A DNA stretch of 64,000 nucleotides from Haemophilus haemolyticus_M. Lineage in GTDB: Bacteria; Pseudomonadota; Gammaproteobacteria; Enterobacterales; Pasteurellaceae. Positions 35,715 through 44,774 of the stretch are shown piece by piece (position 1 is the stretch's first letter; every line of letters starts with the position of its first letter). The notes below the pieces were generated by a model, which worked only from the letters and a program-made list of their open reading frames with translations, had not been told where the DNA came from and made no database searches. The stretch is taken from NCBI RefSeq assembly GCF_003490935.1, contig NZ_QQGD01000008.1:1-64000 (forward strand), given 5' to 3'. Made by a program: the position numbers and the translations under genes.

Positions 35715-37367
35715 ATGACAACTCTTTTTCATGTAGCGCAAAATTGGTTAAACCAAGATCCTGACGCAGAAACTCGTGCAGAATTAACCGCACTTTTAGA
35801 TGCGGCAAAAGGCGGAGATAAAGCGGCAGAAACAGAATTACATGCGCGTTTTGATGGTCGTTTACAATTTGGTACGGCAGGTTTACGTGGCCGTTTACAA
35901 GCTGGCTCAATGGGGATGAACCGAGTGTTAGTTTCTCAAGCTGCTGGCGGTTTAGCGGAATATTTAAAAGGCTACGATAAAGAGCCGTCTATCGTAATTG
36001 GTTACGATGGCCGTAAAAACTCTGATGTATTTGCCCGTGACACAGCTGAAATTATGGCCGGTGCAGGCGTAAAAGCTTATTTATTACCACGCAAATTACC
36101 GACTCCAGTTTTAGCTTATGCTATCCAATATTTTGATACCACTGCTGGTGTAATGGTAACAGCAAGCCATAACCCACCGGAAGATAATGGCTATAAAGTG
36201 TATTTAGGTAAAGCAAATGGCGGCGGTCAAATCGTTTCACCAGCAGATAAAGACATCGCAGCATTAATTGATAAAGTTGCGGCAGGCAATATCCAAGATT
36301 TACCACGTAGCGATAATTATGTAGTGTTAAATGATGAAGTGGTAGATGCGTACATTACAAAAACTGCATCATTAGCTAAAGAGCCAGCTTGCGACATTAA
36401 CTATGTTTATACCGCTATGCACGGTGTGGGTTATGAAGTTTTAAGTAAAACGCTAGCAAAAGCAGGCTTACCACAACCTCACGTAGTCGCAGATCAAGTT
36501 TGGCCAGATGGCACATTCCCAACTGTGAATTTCCCAAATCCAGAAGAAAAAGGCGCATTAGATTTAGCAATTAAAGTGGCAAAAGAAAAGAATGCTGAAT
36601 TTATCATTGCTAATGACCCAGATGCAGACCGTTTAGCCGTTGCGGTGCCTGATGCGCAAGGCAACTGGAAATCACTACACGGCAACGTAGTAGGCTGTTT
36701 CTTAGGTTGGTACTTAGCAAAACAATATCAAGGCAAAAAAGGCACATTGGCTTGCTCACTTGTTTCTTCTCCTGCGCTCGCTGAAATTGCAAAAAAATAC
36801 GGTTTCCAATCAGAAGAAACCTTAACTGGTTTCAAATACATCGGTAAAGTATCTGGCTTATTGTTTGGTTTTGAAGAAGCATTGGGCTATTTAGTTGACC
36901 CAGACAAAGTACGCGATAAAGACGGTATTTCTGCGGCAATCGTGTTCTTAGATCTTGTGCGTAACTTGAAAAAACAAGGCAAAACTTTAGCAGATTATGC
37001 TGATGAATTTACCAAAGAATTTGGTGCTTATGTGAGTGGACAAATCTCTATTCGAGTAAGCGATCTTTCAGAAATTGGAAAATTAATGACCGCACTTCGT
37101 AACAATCCACCAGCAGAAATCGCTGGCGTGAAAGTGGCACAATTTATCGACCATACTAAAACAGATCGTCAAAGCGATATCCTTGTATTTAACTTGGAAA
37201 ATGGCGGACGCTTAATTGCTCGTCCTTCAGGTACTGAACCAAAAATTAAATTCTACTTGGATGCGCGTGGCAAAGATCCAAAAGATGCAGATCGCGTATT
37301 AGCAGAATTTGATGAAGGTGTTCGTCACATTCTTCGCCAAGATTCTTATGGCAAACAAGATTGCTAA
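35715..37367 (+). CDS. pgmB: Phosphoglucomutase/phosphomannomutase
   Basis: Alpha-D-phosphohexomutase of 550 residues that makes glucose 1-phosphate (or mannose 1-phosphate) for sugar nucleotides. The phosphoserine loop TASHNPPEDNGYKVY, the metal loop DPDADRLAVAV, the sugar loop GFEEALGYL and the phosphate loop RPSGTEPKIKFY are complete. I chose ATG 35715, which has AAGGA upstream, over an in-frame ATG 19 codons earlier. The gene matches HI_0740, reported as pgmB in studies of H. influenzae lipooligosaccharide. With lgtF and waaA also in this window, it would feed glucose into the outer core. Confidence 0.9.
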   Translation: MTTLFHVAQNWLNQDPDAETRAELTALLDAAKGGDKAAETELHARFDGRLQFGTAGLRGRLQAGSMGMNRVLVSQAAGGLAEYLKGYDKEPSIVIGYDGRKNSDVFARDTAEIMAGAGVKAYLLPRKLPTPVLAYAIQYFDTTAGVMVTASHNPPEDNGYKVYLGKANGGGQIVSPADKDIAALIDKVAAGNIQDLPRSDNYVVLNDEVVDAYITKTASLAKEPACDINYVYTAMHGVGYEVLSKTLAKAGLPQPHVVADQVWPDGTFPTVNFPNPEEKGALDLAIKVAKEKNAEFIIANDPDADRLAVAVPDAQGNWKSLHGNVVGCFLGWYLAKQYQGKKGTLACSLVSSPALAEIAKKYGFQSEETLTGFKYIGKVSGLLFGFEEALGYLVDPDKVRDKDGISAAIVFLDLVRNLKKQGKTLADYADEFTKEFGAYVSGQISIRVSDLSEIGKLMTALRNNPPAEIAGVKVAQFIDHTKTDRQSDILVFNLENGGRLIARPSGTEPKIKFYLDARGKDPKDADRVLAEFDEGVRHILRQDSYGKQDC

Positions 37368-37380
37368 TTGCTTCTAAAAA

Positions 37381-37413
37381 TAACAATCCGCACTTTTTAC
37401 ATGCGGATTGTTA
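37381..37413 (+). terminator. Terminator between convergent pgmB and ilvC
   Basis: TAACAATCCGCA and TGCGGATTGTTA form a perfect 12-bp stem around a 9-base loop, followed by TTTGG. It can serve both genes. Confidence 0.85.
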
Positions 37414-37430
37414 TTTGGTTTAATTCAGCA

Positions 37431-38909
37431 CTAACCTGCAACGGCGATACGTTTCATATCAGTCATATAACCACGTAATTCTTGACCGATTAATTCAACA
37501 GGGTGGTTACGAATTGCATCGTTTACATCGCGTAAGGTGATGTTGTCGATTTCCACTGCTGGAGTTGGCTCGCCCAAGTCACCTTTTTGAAGGTTAGGGA
37601 TAATTTCTTTTGCAAGAATTGGGGTCGCTACGTTAGAGAATAAGTAGTTACCATATTCTGCAGTATCTGAAATTACCACGTTCATTTCGTATAAGCGTTT
37701 ACGAGCGATGGTGTTCGCAATTAATGGTAATTCGTGAAGTGATTCGTAGTAAGCTGATTCTTCATAAATACCGCTTGCAACCATAGCTTCAAAAGCTAAT
37801 TCCACGCCAGCTTTCACCATTGCGATCATTAATACGCCGTTATCAAAGTATTCTTGTTCACTAATTTTGCCATCATATTTTGGTGCATTTTCAAAGGCTG
37901 TTTTACCCGTTGCTTCACGCCATGCGAATAAGTCTTTATCACCATTTGCCCAGTCAGCCATCATTGTTGCAGAGAAGTGACCGCTGATGATGTCATCCAT
38001 ATGTTTGTAATATAAGAAACCAAGGCTTTCTTTGATTTGTTCAGCAAGTTCAAATGCACGTAATTTTGCGCTGTTTGATAGGCGATCCATCATTAATGTG
38101 ATACCACCTTGTTTTAATGCCTCGGTAATGGTTTCCCAACCGTATTGGATTAATTTACCTGCGTATGCTGGATCTTTACCGTCTGCCACTAATTTGTCAT
38201 AACATACGATAGAACCTGCTTGTAACATACCGCAAAGGATAGTTTGCTCACCCATTAAGTCAGATTTTACTTCTGCCACGAATGAAGACTCTAAAACACC
38301 CGCTTTATGACCGCCAGTTGCAGCAGCCCAAGCTTTTGCGATCGCCATGCCTTCGCCTTTCGGGTCATTTTCAGGGTGAACTGCGATTAATGTTGGCACA
38401 CCGAAACCACGTTTGTATTCTTCACGTACTTCAGTACCTGGACATTTTGGTGCAACCATCACAACTGTAATGTCTTTACGAATTTGTTCACCTACTTCAA
38501 CAATGTTGAAACCGTGTGAATAACCAAATGCAGAGTCTTTTTTCATTAAAGGCATCACATCAGCAACCACTTTAGAGTGTTGTTTGTCTGGCGTTAAGTT
38601 TACGACTAAATCTGCAGTTGGAATTAATTCTTCATAAGTACCAACTTTAAAACCATTTTCAGTTGCACGTTGGAATGACGCACGTTTTTCTGCAATCGCT
38701 TCAGGGCGTAAGGCATAGCTAATATCTAAGCCAGAATCACGCATATTCAAACCTTGGTTTAAACCTTGCGCACCACAGCCTATGATAACGATTTTTTTGC
38801 CTTTTAAGAAGTTTGCTTCATCTGCAAATTCTTCGCGATCCATAAAACGACAACGACCTAGTTGGTCTAATTTTTGACGTAAATTTAATGTGTTGAAATA
38901 GTTAGCCAT
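37431..38909 (-). CDS. ilvC: Ketol-acid reductoisomerase (class II)
   Basis: NADPH- and magnesium-dependent enzyme that isomerises and reduces acetolactate to dihydroxy-isovalerate. At 492 residues it is the long class II form typical of enterobacteria and Pasteurellaceae. The nucleotide loop is IIGCGAQGLNQGLNMRDSG with following R residues for NADPH. Metal-binding acids lie in SDLMGEQTILCG and in the repeated C-terminal knotted domain. It diverges from ilvY, its known activator gene, across an unusually long spacer. Confidence 0.97.
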   Translation of the reverse strand: MANYFNTLNLRQKLDQLGRCRFMDREEFADEANFLKGKKIVIIGCGAQGLNQGLNMRDSGLDISYALRPEAIAEKRASFQRATENGFKVGTYEELIPTADLVVNLTPDKQHSKVVADVMPLMKKDSAFGYSHGFNIVEVGEQIRKDITVVMVAPKCPGTEVREEYKRGFGVPTLIAVHPENDPKGEGMAIAKAWAAATGGHKAGVLESSFVAEVKSDLMGEQTILCGMLQAGSIVCYDKLVADGKDPAYAGKLIQYGWETITEALKQGGITLMMDRLSNSAKLRAFELAEQIKESLGFLYYKHMDDIISGHFSATMMADWANGDKDLFAWREATGKTAFENAPKYDGKISEQEYFDNGVLMIAMVKAGVELAFEAMVASGIYEESAYYESLHELPLIANTIARKRLYEMNVVISDTAEYGNYLFSNVATPILAKEIIPNLQKGDLGEPTPAVEIDNITLRDVNDAIRNHPVELIGQELRGYMTDMKRIAVAG

Positions 38910-39595
38910 TTTTTGTCCTTAATTGTGTAAGGTTGATAATTGTATGATGTTGTGTTTGCATATTTTTTTGTTGTGGTTTGATTATAGGATTTTTTGTTGT
39001 TGCGTAAAGTGATATTATGGGAATGTAATGTTGCGATTTATGCAATTATTTTATTTTTTGTGAATTGCATCGTATTTCGCTCGATGAGCGACCTACTTTT
39101 TCTTTGCTTGTGCAAAGTAAAAGTAGGCAAAAAGAAAGCACACCCTGCTTTGCCTTATTTCCTGAAAAATTGAAAATTTGCTTAACGGAAATTTTCTGAA
39201 CTCGCTGTGCTCAAACAGACGAAAATTTCCTACAAATTTCCAATTTTTCAGGCGGTAAAGAAGGGAAAATATTTTATTCTTTCTTTGATTTAAAGTGCGG
39301 TTAAAAATTGAATATTTTTCATTATAAAAACAATCTTATAATCAACTTCACTTTCAAATAATGTGCTAATACATCTTAAGCCCCATATAAATCGCCTTTG
39401 TGACTTTCAATTTTTAGGCAATTTTCGTTTGTTTGAGCGCAGTGAGTTTAGAAAATTACCGTAAAGAAAATTGAAATAAAGCAAAGATCAGCGATTTAAC
39501 TGGGGTGTATTTTTTTGCTTACTTTCTTTTGTACAAGCAAAAGAAAGTAAGTCGCCGTCAGGCGAAACCCTGACTTAAATAAAATAGATATTATT
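38910..39595. repeat. Long ilvC-ilvY spacer holding two diverged repeat copies in inverted orientation
   Basis: This 686-base non-coding stretch contains two copies of a roughly 160-base repeat facing each other, about 39088-39255 and 39402-39556. Both include a CTTTGCTTGT-type hairpin (39091-39126; 39518-39552), an A-rich run and the segment CGAAAATT with GCTCAAACA. Similar intergenic sequences are dispersed in Haemophilus genomes as far as I remember. An uptake signal core lies between them near 39293. IlvY operators would be expected close to ilvC, but I could not single them out. Confidence 0.6.
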
Positions 39596-40474
39596 ATGGA
39601 CTTCAACGATCTCAACTTATTCATCAAATTATCAGAAACCCAAAACTTCGCCAAAACCGCCACCCAAAACCACATGTCCCCCTCTACGCTTTCCCGTCAA
39701 ATTCAACGATTGGAAGACGAGTTAGGGAAGACACTTTTTATCCGTGATAATCGCCAAGTTAAACTCACTGAATATGGCGAGAAATTTTTGCAATTTGCTA
39801 AAACAGAATGGCAAAGCTGGCAACAATTTAAACAACAACTGAAAGATGAATCTGATGAACTTTGCGGTGAAATTAAACTTTTTTGCTCTGTAACCGCATC
39901 TTATAGCCATCTTCCGCACGTACTTAAAGAATTTCGCCAGCGTTATCCTAAAGTGGAAATTCAGCTGACGACGGGTGATCCAGCGCTTGCTTTAGAGTTG
40001 ATTCAAACGCAACAAGTTGACCTCGCTATTGCGGGTAAGCCGAATAATCTGCCATCCAGTGTGGTATTTCATAAAATTGATGATATTAGCTTATCTTTAA
40101 TTGCACCGCGTGTGGCTTGTTTGGCGACACAATTACTGCAGGAAAACCCCATTAATTGGCAGCAAATGCCTTTTATTTTCCCTGTTGAAGGGCATGCTCG
40201 GCAACGGATTGAACAATGGCTGCGGGAGAAACAGATTAAACACCCGAAAATTTATGCTACCGTTGCGGGGCATGAAGGGATTGTTCCCATGGTGGGATTG
40301 GGGTTCGGATTAGCGATGTTACCCGATGCAGTAATTGACAATAGCCCAATGAATAACCAAATTTCCAGACTTAATCTCGATAAACCTATTGAGCCTTTTG
40401 AATTGGTTATTTGTACCCAAAAAAGGAATCTCGAACAACCCTTAATCCGTGCATTTTGGGCGATGTTAGAATAG
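39596..40474 (+). CDS. ilvY: LysR-type activator IlvY
   Basis: A 292-residue LysR regulator. The N-terminal winged helix-turn-helix (FAKTATQNHMSPSTLSRQIQRLEDELGKTLFIRDNRQVKLT, residues 17-58) is followed by a periplasmic-binding-like effector domain. IlvY activates ilvC when acetolactate or acetohydroxybutyrate accumulates. It is assigned by its divergent position to ilvC and the N-terminus MDFNDLNLFIKLSETQNF. It is followed after 31 bases by an EamA permease gene on the same strand. Confidence 0.92.
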   Translation: MDFNDLNLFIKLSETQNFAKTATQNHMSPSTLSRQIQRLEDELGKTLFIRDNRQVKLTEYGEKFLQFAKTEWQSWQQFKQQLKDESDELCGEIKLFCSVTASYSHLPHVLKEFRQRYPKVEIQLTTGDPALALELIQTQQVDLAIAGKPNNLPSSVVFHKIDDISLSLIAPRVACLATQLLQENPINWQQMPFIFPVEGHARQRIEQWLREKQIKHPKIYATVAGHEGIVPMVGLGFGLAMLPDAVIDNSPMNNQISRLNLDKPIEPFELVICTQKRNLEQPLIRAFWAMLE

Positions 40475-40505
40475 AATGATTGGCTGTTTAGAATAAGGAT
40501 TTCTT

Positions 40506-41384
40506 ATGTTTAAAGGTGTTCTCGTTTCATTACTTGCCTCATTTTTATTTGGCTATATGTATTATTTTTCTACGTTACTCAAACCTTTGAGTGGTACGGA
40601 GATTTTTGGTTATCGGATGATTTTTACGTTTCCCTTTGTTGTCCTTTCCGTGTTTATGTTTAAGCAGAAAAATGCGTTGATGCATCGCTTAAAACTCATC
40701 AAAAAACAACCGCACTTGGCATTGCCCTATCTTTTTTGCGGCTTATTGATGGGTTTTCAAATGTGGCTTTTTCTTTGGGCGCCGAATAATGGCAGTTCAT
40801 TGACCGTGTCTTTTGGTTATTTGCTTTTGCCAATTGTGATGGTGGCAGCTGGTCGATTAATTTTTAAAGAACGCATTTCAACATTCAAATTTATTGCAGT
40901 CGTAATTGCCGCATTGGGTGTGATTTCTAATATCGTGCTAAAAGGTGGGCTTTCTTGGGAAGCTATTGTGATTTGTGTTGGCTATACCACCTATTTTTCC
41001 GTTCGAAAAGCATTAAAAAATAGTGATCTCGCCTCTTTTTGCTTAGAGATATTAAGTCTAATCCCAATTAGCATTTATTTTGCCTTGCAAACGGATTTCG
41101 CTGTGGTTGAGCAAAGTAATCCTAATATTTGGGGACTGCTTGTGTTGCTTGGATTAATTAGCGGCACGGCATTGATTGCTTATGTGATCGCTAGCAATAT
41201 GCTACCAATGAATTTGCTTGGCCTACTTGGCTATGTGGAAACTATTATGATGATTTTCGTATCGTTTTTTATCGGTGAACAAATTGACGCCGAAAGTTAC
41301 CCGCTTTTTATTTGTTTAGTGCTCGCTATGATTCTTGTTGTGATTGATGGTGTGTACAAACAGCACGCAAAAGGAAGTTTATAA
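40506..41384 (+). CDS. EamA/RarD-like drug/metabolite permease
   Basis: A 292-residue inner membrane protein with ten hydrophobic helices in two EamA repeats (about residues 1-140 and 150-290). Motifs include FLFGYMYYFSTLLKPLSG at the N-terminus and LLGYVETIMMIFVSFFIGE in the penultimate helix, typical of RarD-type transporters. The substrate is unknown. The next gene, glpE, starts immediately after its stop, so they share a message. It matches the gene I remember as HI_0680. Confidence 0.85.
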   Translation: MFKGVLVSLLASFLFGYMYYFSTLLKPLSGTEIFGYRMIFTFPFVVLSVFMFKQKNALMHRLKLIKKQPHLALPYLFCGLLMGFQMWLFLWAPNNGSSLTVSFGYLLLPIVMVAAGRLIFKERISTFKFIAVVIAALGVISNIVLKGGLSWEAIVICVGYTTYFSVRKALKNSDLASFCLEILSLIPISIYFALQTDFAVVEQSNPNIWGLLVLLGLISGTALIAYVIASNMLPMNLLGLLGYVETIMMIFVSFFIGEQIDAESYPLFICLVLAMILVVIDGVYKQHAKGSL

Positions 41385-41702
41385 ATGTCATTTAAAGAAA
41401 TTACACCACAACAAGCATGGGAAATGGTTCAACAAGGTGCGGTATTAGCCGATATTCGCGATGATGCTCGATTTACACACTCGCATCCTAAAGGTGCTTT
41501 TCATTTAACGAACCAAAGTTTTTTGCAATTTGAAGAATTAGTAGATTTTGACTCCCCCATTATTGTGAGTTGCTATCATGGCGTGAGCAGTAAAAATGTA
41601 GCGACCTTTCTAGTGGAGCAAGGCTATGAAAATGTGTTTAGTATTATTGGTGGATTTGATGGCTGGGAGAAAGCAAATTTACCAGTAGAAAGAGAATATT
41701 AA
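41385..41702 (+). CDS. glpE: Thiosulfate sulfurtransferase (rhodanese) GlpE
   Basis: A 105-residue single-domain rhodanese that moves sulfane sulfur from thiosulfate to acceptors such as cyanide or thioredoxin. The active-site cysteine is C63 in VSCYHGVSS, and the N-terminal motif LADIRDDARFTHSHPKGA matches E. coli GlpE. It begins directly after the permease stop (no gap). It lies away from the glp regulon here, so a glycerol link is unlikely. Confidence 0.93.
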   Translation: MSFKEITPQQAWEMVQQGAVLADIRDDARFTHSHPKGAFHLTNQSFLQFEELVDFDSPIIVSCYHGVSSKNVATFLVEQGYENVFSIIGGFDGWEKANLPVEREY

Positions 41703-41741
41703 TTTAAATTGTAAAAATATATTGAATTAAGAATTTTATTC

Positions 41742-43658
41742 ATGATTGTATTTAGTAATCTGTCTTTAAAACGAGGACAAACGGAACTTCTCGAAAATGC
41801 TTCTGCTACGATTAATCCCAAACAAAAAGTCGGCTTGGTGGGGAAGAATGGTTGCGGTAAGTCGTCTCTTTTTGCCTTATTAAAAAAAGAATTAACGCCA
41901 GAGGGTGGTGAGGTGAATTATCCGTCGAATTGGCGGGTATCTTGGGTGAATCAAGAAACGCCTGCATTGGATATTTCTGCGATTGATTATGTAATTCAAG
42001 GGGATCGTGAATATTGCCGCTTGCAACAAGAGCTTAAGCAGGCAAATGAACGCAATGACGGTAACGCCATTGCGCGTATTCATGGGCAATTAGAAACCTT
42101 GGATGCGTGGACAATTCAATCTCGTGCTGCGTCTTTATTGCATGGTTTAGGATTCAGTCAAGAAGAAACGACCCAGCCTGTGAAGGCTTTTTCGGGCGGT
42201 TGGCGAATGCGCTTGAATTTGGCGCAAGCATTGCTTTGTCCGTCAGATTTATTGTTACTGGATGAACCGACTAACCATTTGGACTTGGATGCAGTTATTT
42301 GGTTAGAACGTTGGTTAGTACAATATCAAGGCACATTAGTATTAATTTCTCACGACCGTGATTTTCTAGACCCGATTGTGACAAAAATCCTCCATATCGA
42401 AAATCAAAAGCTCAACGAATATACAGGCGATTATTCTTCTTTTGAAGTGCAACGAGCAACTAAACTGGCTCAACAAACAGCCATGTATCGTCAGCAACAA
42501 CAAAAGATTTCCCATTTACAAAAATATATTGATCGCTTTAAAGCCAAAGCGACTAAAGCCAAACAGGCGCAAAGTCGTATGAAAGCCTTAGAGCGTATGG
42601 AACTGATTGCGCCTGCTTATGTGGATAATCCTTTTACCTTTGAATTTCGTCCACCGCAATCCTTGCCGAATCCGTTGATGATGATTGAACAGGCTAGTGC
42701 TGGTTATGCTAGTGGAGAAAGTGCGGTAGAAATTTTAAGTAAAATTAAACTGAATTTGGTGCCAGGTTCGCGCATTGGTTTACTCGGGAAAAATGGTGCG
42801 GGAAAATCAACCTTGATTAAACTTTTAGCGGGAGAACTGACCGCACTTTCAGGCACGGTACAGTTGGCAAAAGGTGTTCAGCTTGGCTATTTTGCCCAGC
42901 ATCAATTAGATACTTTGCGGATAGATGAATCTGCCCTGTGGCATATGCAAAAACTCGCTCCCGAGCAAACGGAGCAACAAGTTCGCGATTATTTGGGCAG
43001 TTTTGCGTTCCACGGCGATAAAGTAAATCAAGCAGTGAAATTCTTTTCAGGAGGAGAAAAAGCCCGATTAGTGTTGGCTTTGATTGTTTGGCAAAGCCCG
43101 AATTTGTTACTACTTGATGAACCGACTAACCATTTGGATTTGGATATGCGTCAGGCATTAACGGAAGCATTGGTGGATTACGAAGGTTCTTTGGTGGTGG
43201 TGTCTCACGATCGGCATTTATTACGCAATACCGTGGAAGAATTTTATTTGGTTAACGATAAAAAAGTGGAAGAATTTAAAGGCGATTTAGAAGACTATCA
43301 AAAATGGCTGAGTGAGCAAAACAGCAGGCCTGAAAATAAAGTTTCGGAAAACGTTGGTGATAATGAAAATTCGGTTCAAAATCGTAAGGAACAAAAACGC
43401 CGTGAAGCAGAGTTACGCCAACAAACTGCGCCATTGCGTAAAAAAATCACGCAATTAGAAGAAAAAATGAATAAATTTTTTTCTGAGCTTACGAGCATAG
43501 AAAATCAACTGGCCGATGCCGAATTATATAATGTCGAAAATAAAGAAAAATTGACCGCACTTTTGGTTCAACAAGTGGATGTGAAGAAAGCATTAGATGA
43601 TGTAGAAACGGAATGGATGACCGCACAGGAAGAATTGGAAGAAATGCTTCAAGCATAA
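41742..43658 (+). CDS. ABC-F family ATPase (YheS-like)
   Basis: A 638-residue soluble protein with two ABC ATPase domains and no membrane segments. Domain 1 has Walker A GKNGCGKSS, signature FSGGWRMRLNLAQA and LLLLDEPTNHLDLD. Domain 2 has GKNGAGKST, FSGGEKARLVLALI and LLLLDEPTNHLDLDMR. A charged linker with FKAKATKAKQAQSRMKALERM and a C-terminal coiled coil (about 530-638) follow the YheS/ABC-F plan. These proteins act on ribosomes stalled at the E site. It matches the gene I remember as HI_0658. Confidence 0.93.
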   Translation: MIVFSNLSLKRGQTELLENASATINPKQKVGLVGKNGCGKSSLFALLKKELTPEGGEVNYPSNWRVSWVNQETPALDISAIDYVIQGDREYCRLQQELKQANERNDGNAIARIHGQLETLDAWTIQSRAASLLHGLGFSQEETTQPVKAFSGGWRMRLNLAQALLCPSDLLLLDEPTNHLDLDAVIWLERWLVQYQGTLVLISHDRDFLDPIVTKILHIENQKLNEYTGDYSSFEVQRATKLAQQTAMYRQQQQKISHLQKYIDRFKAKATKAKQAQSRMKALERMELIAPAYVDNPFTFEFRPPQSLPNPLMMIEQASAGYASGESAVEILSKIKLNLVPGSRIGLLGKNGAGKSTLIKLLAGELTALSGTVQLAKGVQLGYFAQHQLDTLRIDESALWHMQKLAPEQTEQQVRDYLGSFAFHGDKVNQAVKFFSGGEKARLVLALIVWQSPNLLLLDEPTNHLDLDMRQALTEALVDYEGSLVVVSHDRHLLRNTVEEFYLVNDKKVEEFKGDLEDYQKWLSEQNSRPENKVSENVGDNENSVQNRKEQKRREAELRQQTAPLRKKITQLEEKMNKFFSELTSIENQLADAELYNVENKEKLTALLVQQVDVKKALDDVETEWMTAQEELEEMLQA

Positions 43659-43667
43659 GGACAGATT

Positions 43668-44204
43668 ATGAATCAAAGCCTTTTTCATCATAGCAAACAA
43701 CAGGAATATTGCCCTCAATGTGGTGCGTCTTTGCAAATTAAACAAGGCAAAAAAGGGCTGTTTTTAGGTTGCTCTGCTTATCCTGAATGTGATTATTTGC
43801 GTCCTTTGCAACGATCGGAGCATAAAGTATTAAAAACACTTGATGAAATTTGCCCGAAGTGCGGTAATTTGTTGCAGTTGAAACAAGGCAGTTTTGGGAT
43901 GTTTATTGGTTGTAGCCATTATCCTGAATGTGATTTTGTGGTGCGGGAAGAATCTGAATCTGAGGAAAAAATTGCTTGTCCTGAATGTAAAACTGGGCAT
44001 TTAATTTCTCGTCGGGGTCGCCAAGGAAAAATTTTTTACGGCTGTGATAATTTCCCTAAATGTAAATTTTCTTTGCCTGCCAAGCCTTATACCGTGCCTT
44101 GCCCAACCTGCCATTTCCCACTTTCTTTGTTAAAAAGCGAAGATGGGGAAAAACAAATTTTACAGTGTGCAAATAAAACTTGCCGTCATATTTTTGAGCA
44201 ATAA
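43668..44204 (+). CDS. Stand-alone topoisomerase I-type zinc-ribbon protein (YrdD-like)
   Basis: A 178-residue protein made of four zinc ribbons of the topoisomerase I C-terminal type. The first three are CPQC...GCSAYPECDY, CPKC...GCSHYPECDF and CPEC...GCDNFPKCKF. The fourth (CPTC...CANKTCRHIF) is degenerate. It lacks any topoisomerase catalytic domain. E. coli YrdD has the same make-up beside tsaC, and the tsaC gene follows here after 15 bases. It likely binds single-stranded nucleic acid; the exact role is unknown. Confidence 0.88.
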   Translation: MNQSLFHHSKQQEYCPQCGASLQIKQGKKGLFLGCSAYPECDYLRPLQRSEHKVLKTLDEICPKCGNLLQLKQGSFGMFIGCSHYPECDFVVREESESEEKIACPECKTGHLISRRGRQGKIFYGCDNFPKCKFSLPAKPYTVPCPTCHFPLSLLKSEDGEKQILQCANKTCRHIFEQ

Positions 44205-44219
44205 AAGTAAAAGAGTGAA

Positions 44220-44771
44220 ATGAATAGAGAACAAATCGCCGAGGCCCTTCGACAAAATCAAGTGGTTGCTTATCCCACTGAAGCTGTATTTGGCTTGGGC
44301 TGTAATCCCCAAAGCGAAAGTGCGGTAAAAAAATTACTTGATTTAAAGCAACGTCCAGTGGAAAAAGGGCTGATTTTAGTAGCACCGAGCTTGGATTTTT
44401 TCCGTCCTTTTGTTGATTTTGAACAGATTAACGATGAACAGCTTTCTCGCCTGCAAGGTAAATATAAACGTCCAACCACTTGGATTGTGCCAGCAAAATC
44501 GACCACCCCGCACTTTCTCACAGGCAAATTTGATAGCATCGCGGTACGTTTGTGTGATCACCCTTCCGTAAAAGCCTTATGTGAACTCACGGGGTTTGCA
44601 TTGACTTCAACTAGCGCCAATCTGACTGGTGAGCCACCTTGCCGCACCGCCGATGAAGTGCAGTCACAATTCGGTGCAGATTTTCCAGTATTAGATGAAA
44701 CTGTGGACGGCGCACTCAATCCATCCGAAATACGAGACTTGCGCACAAATCAACTTTTTAGACGGGGATAA
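44220..44771 (+). CDS. tsaC: Threonylcarbamoyl-AMP synthase (TsaC/YrdC)
   Basis: Makes threonylcarbamoyl-AMP from threonine, bicarbonate and ATP, the first step of t6A37 modification of ANN-decoding tRNAs. It has 183 residues, the short TsaC form without the Sua5 domain. The N-terminal motif VVAYPTEAVFGLGCNP, K/R residues in LKQRPVEKGLILV and SANLTGEPPC near the C-terminus are the family hallmarks. It stands between the zinc-ribbon gene and aroE, with gaps of 15 and 3 bases, in the conserved yrdD-tsaC-aroE operon. Confidence 0.95.
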   Translation: MNREQIAEALRQNQVVAYPTEAVFGLGCNPQSESAVKKLLDLKQRPVEKGLILVAPSLDFFRPFVDFEQINDEQLSRLQGKYKRPTTWIVPAKSTTPHFLTGKFDSIAVRLCDHPSVKALCELTGFALTSTSANLTGEPPCRTADEVQSQFGADFPVLDETVDGALNPSEIRDLRTNQLFRRG

Positions 44772-44774
44772 TTT

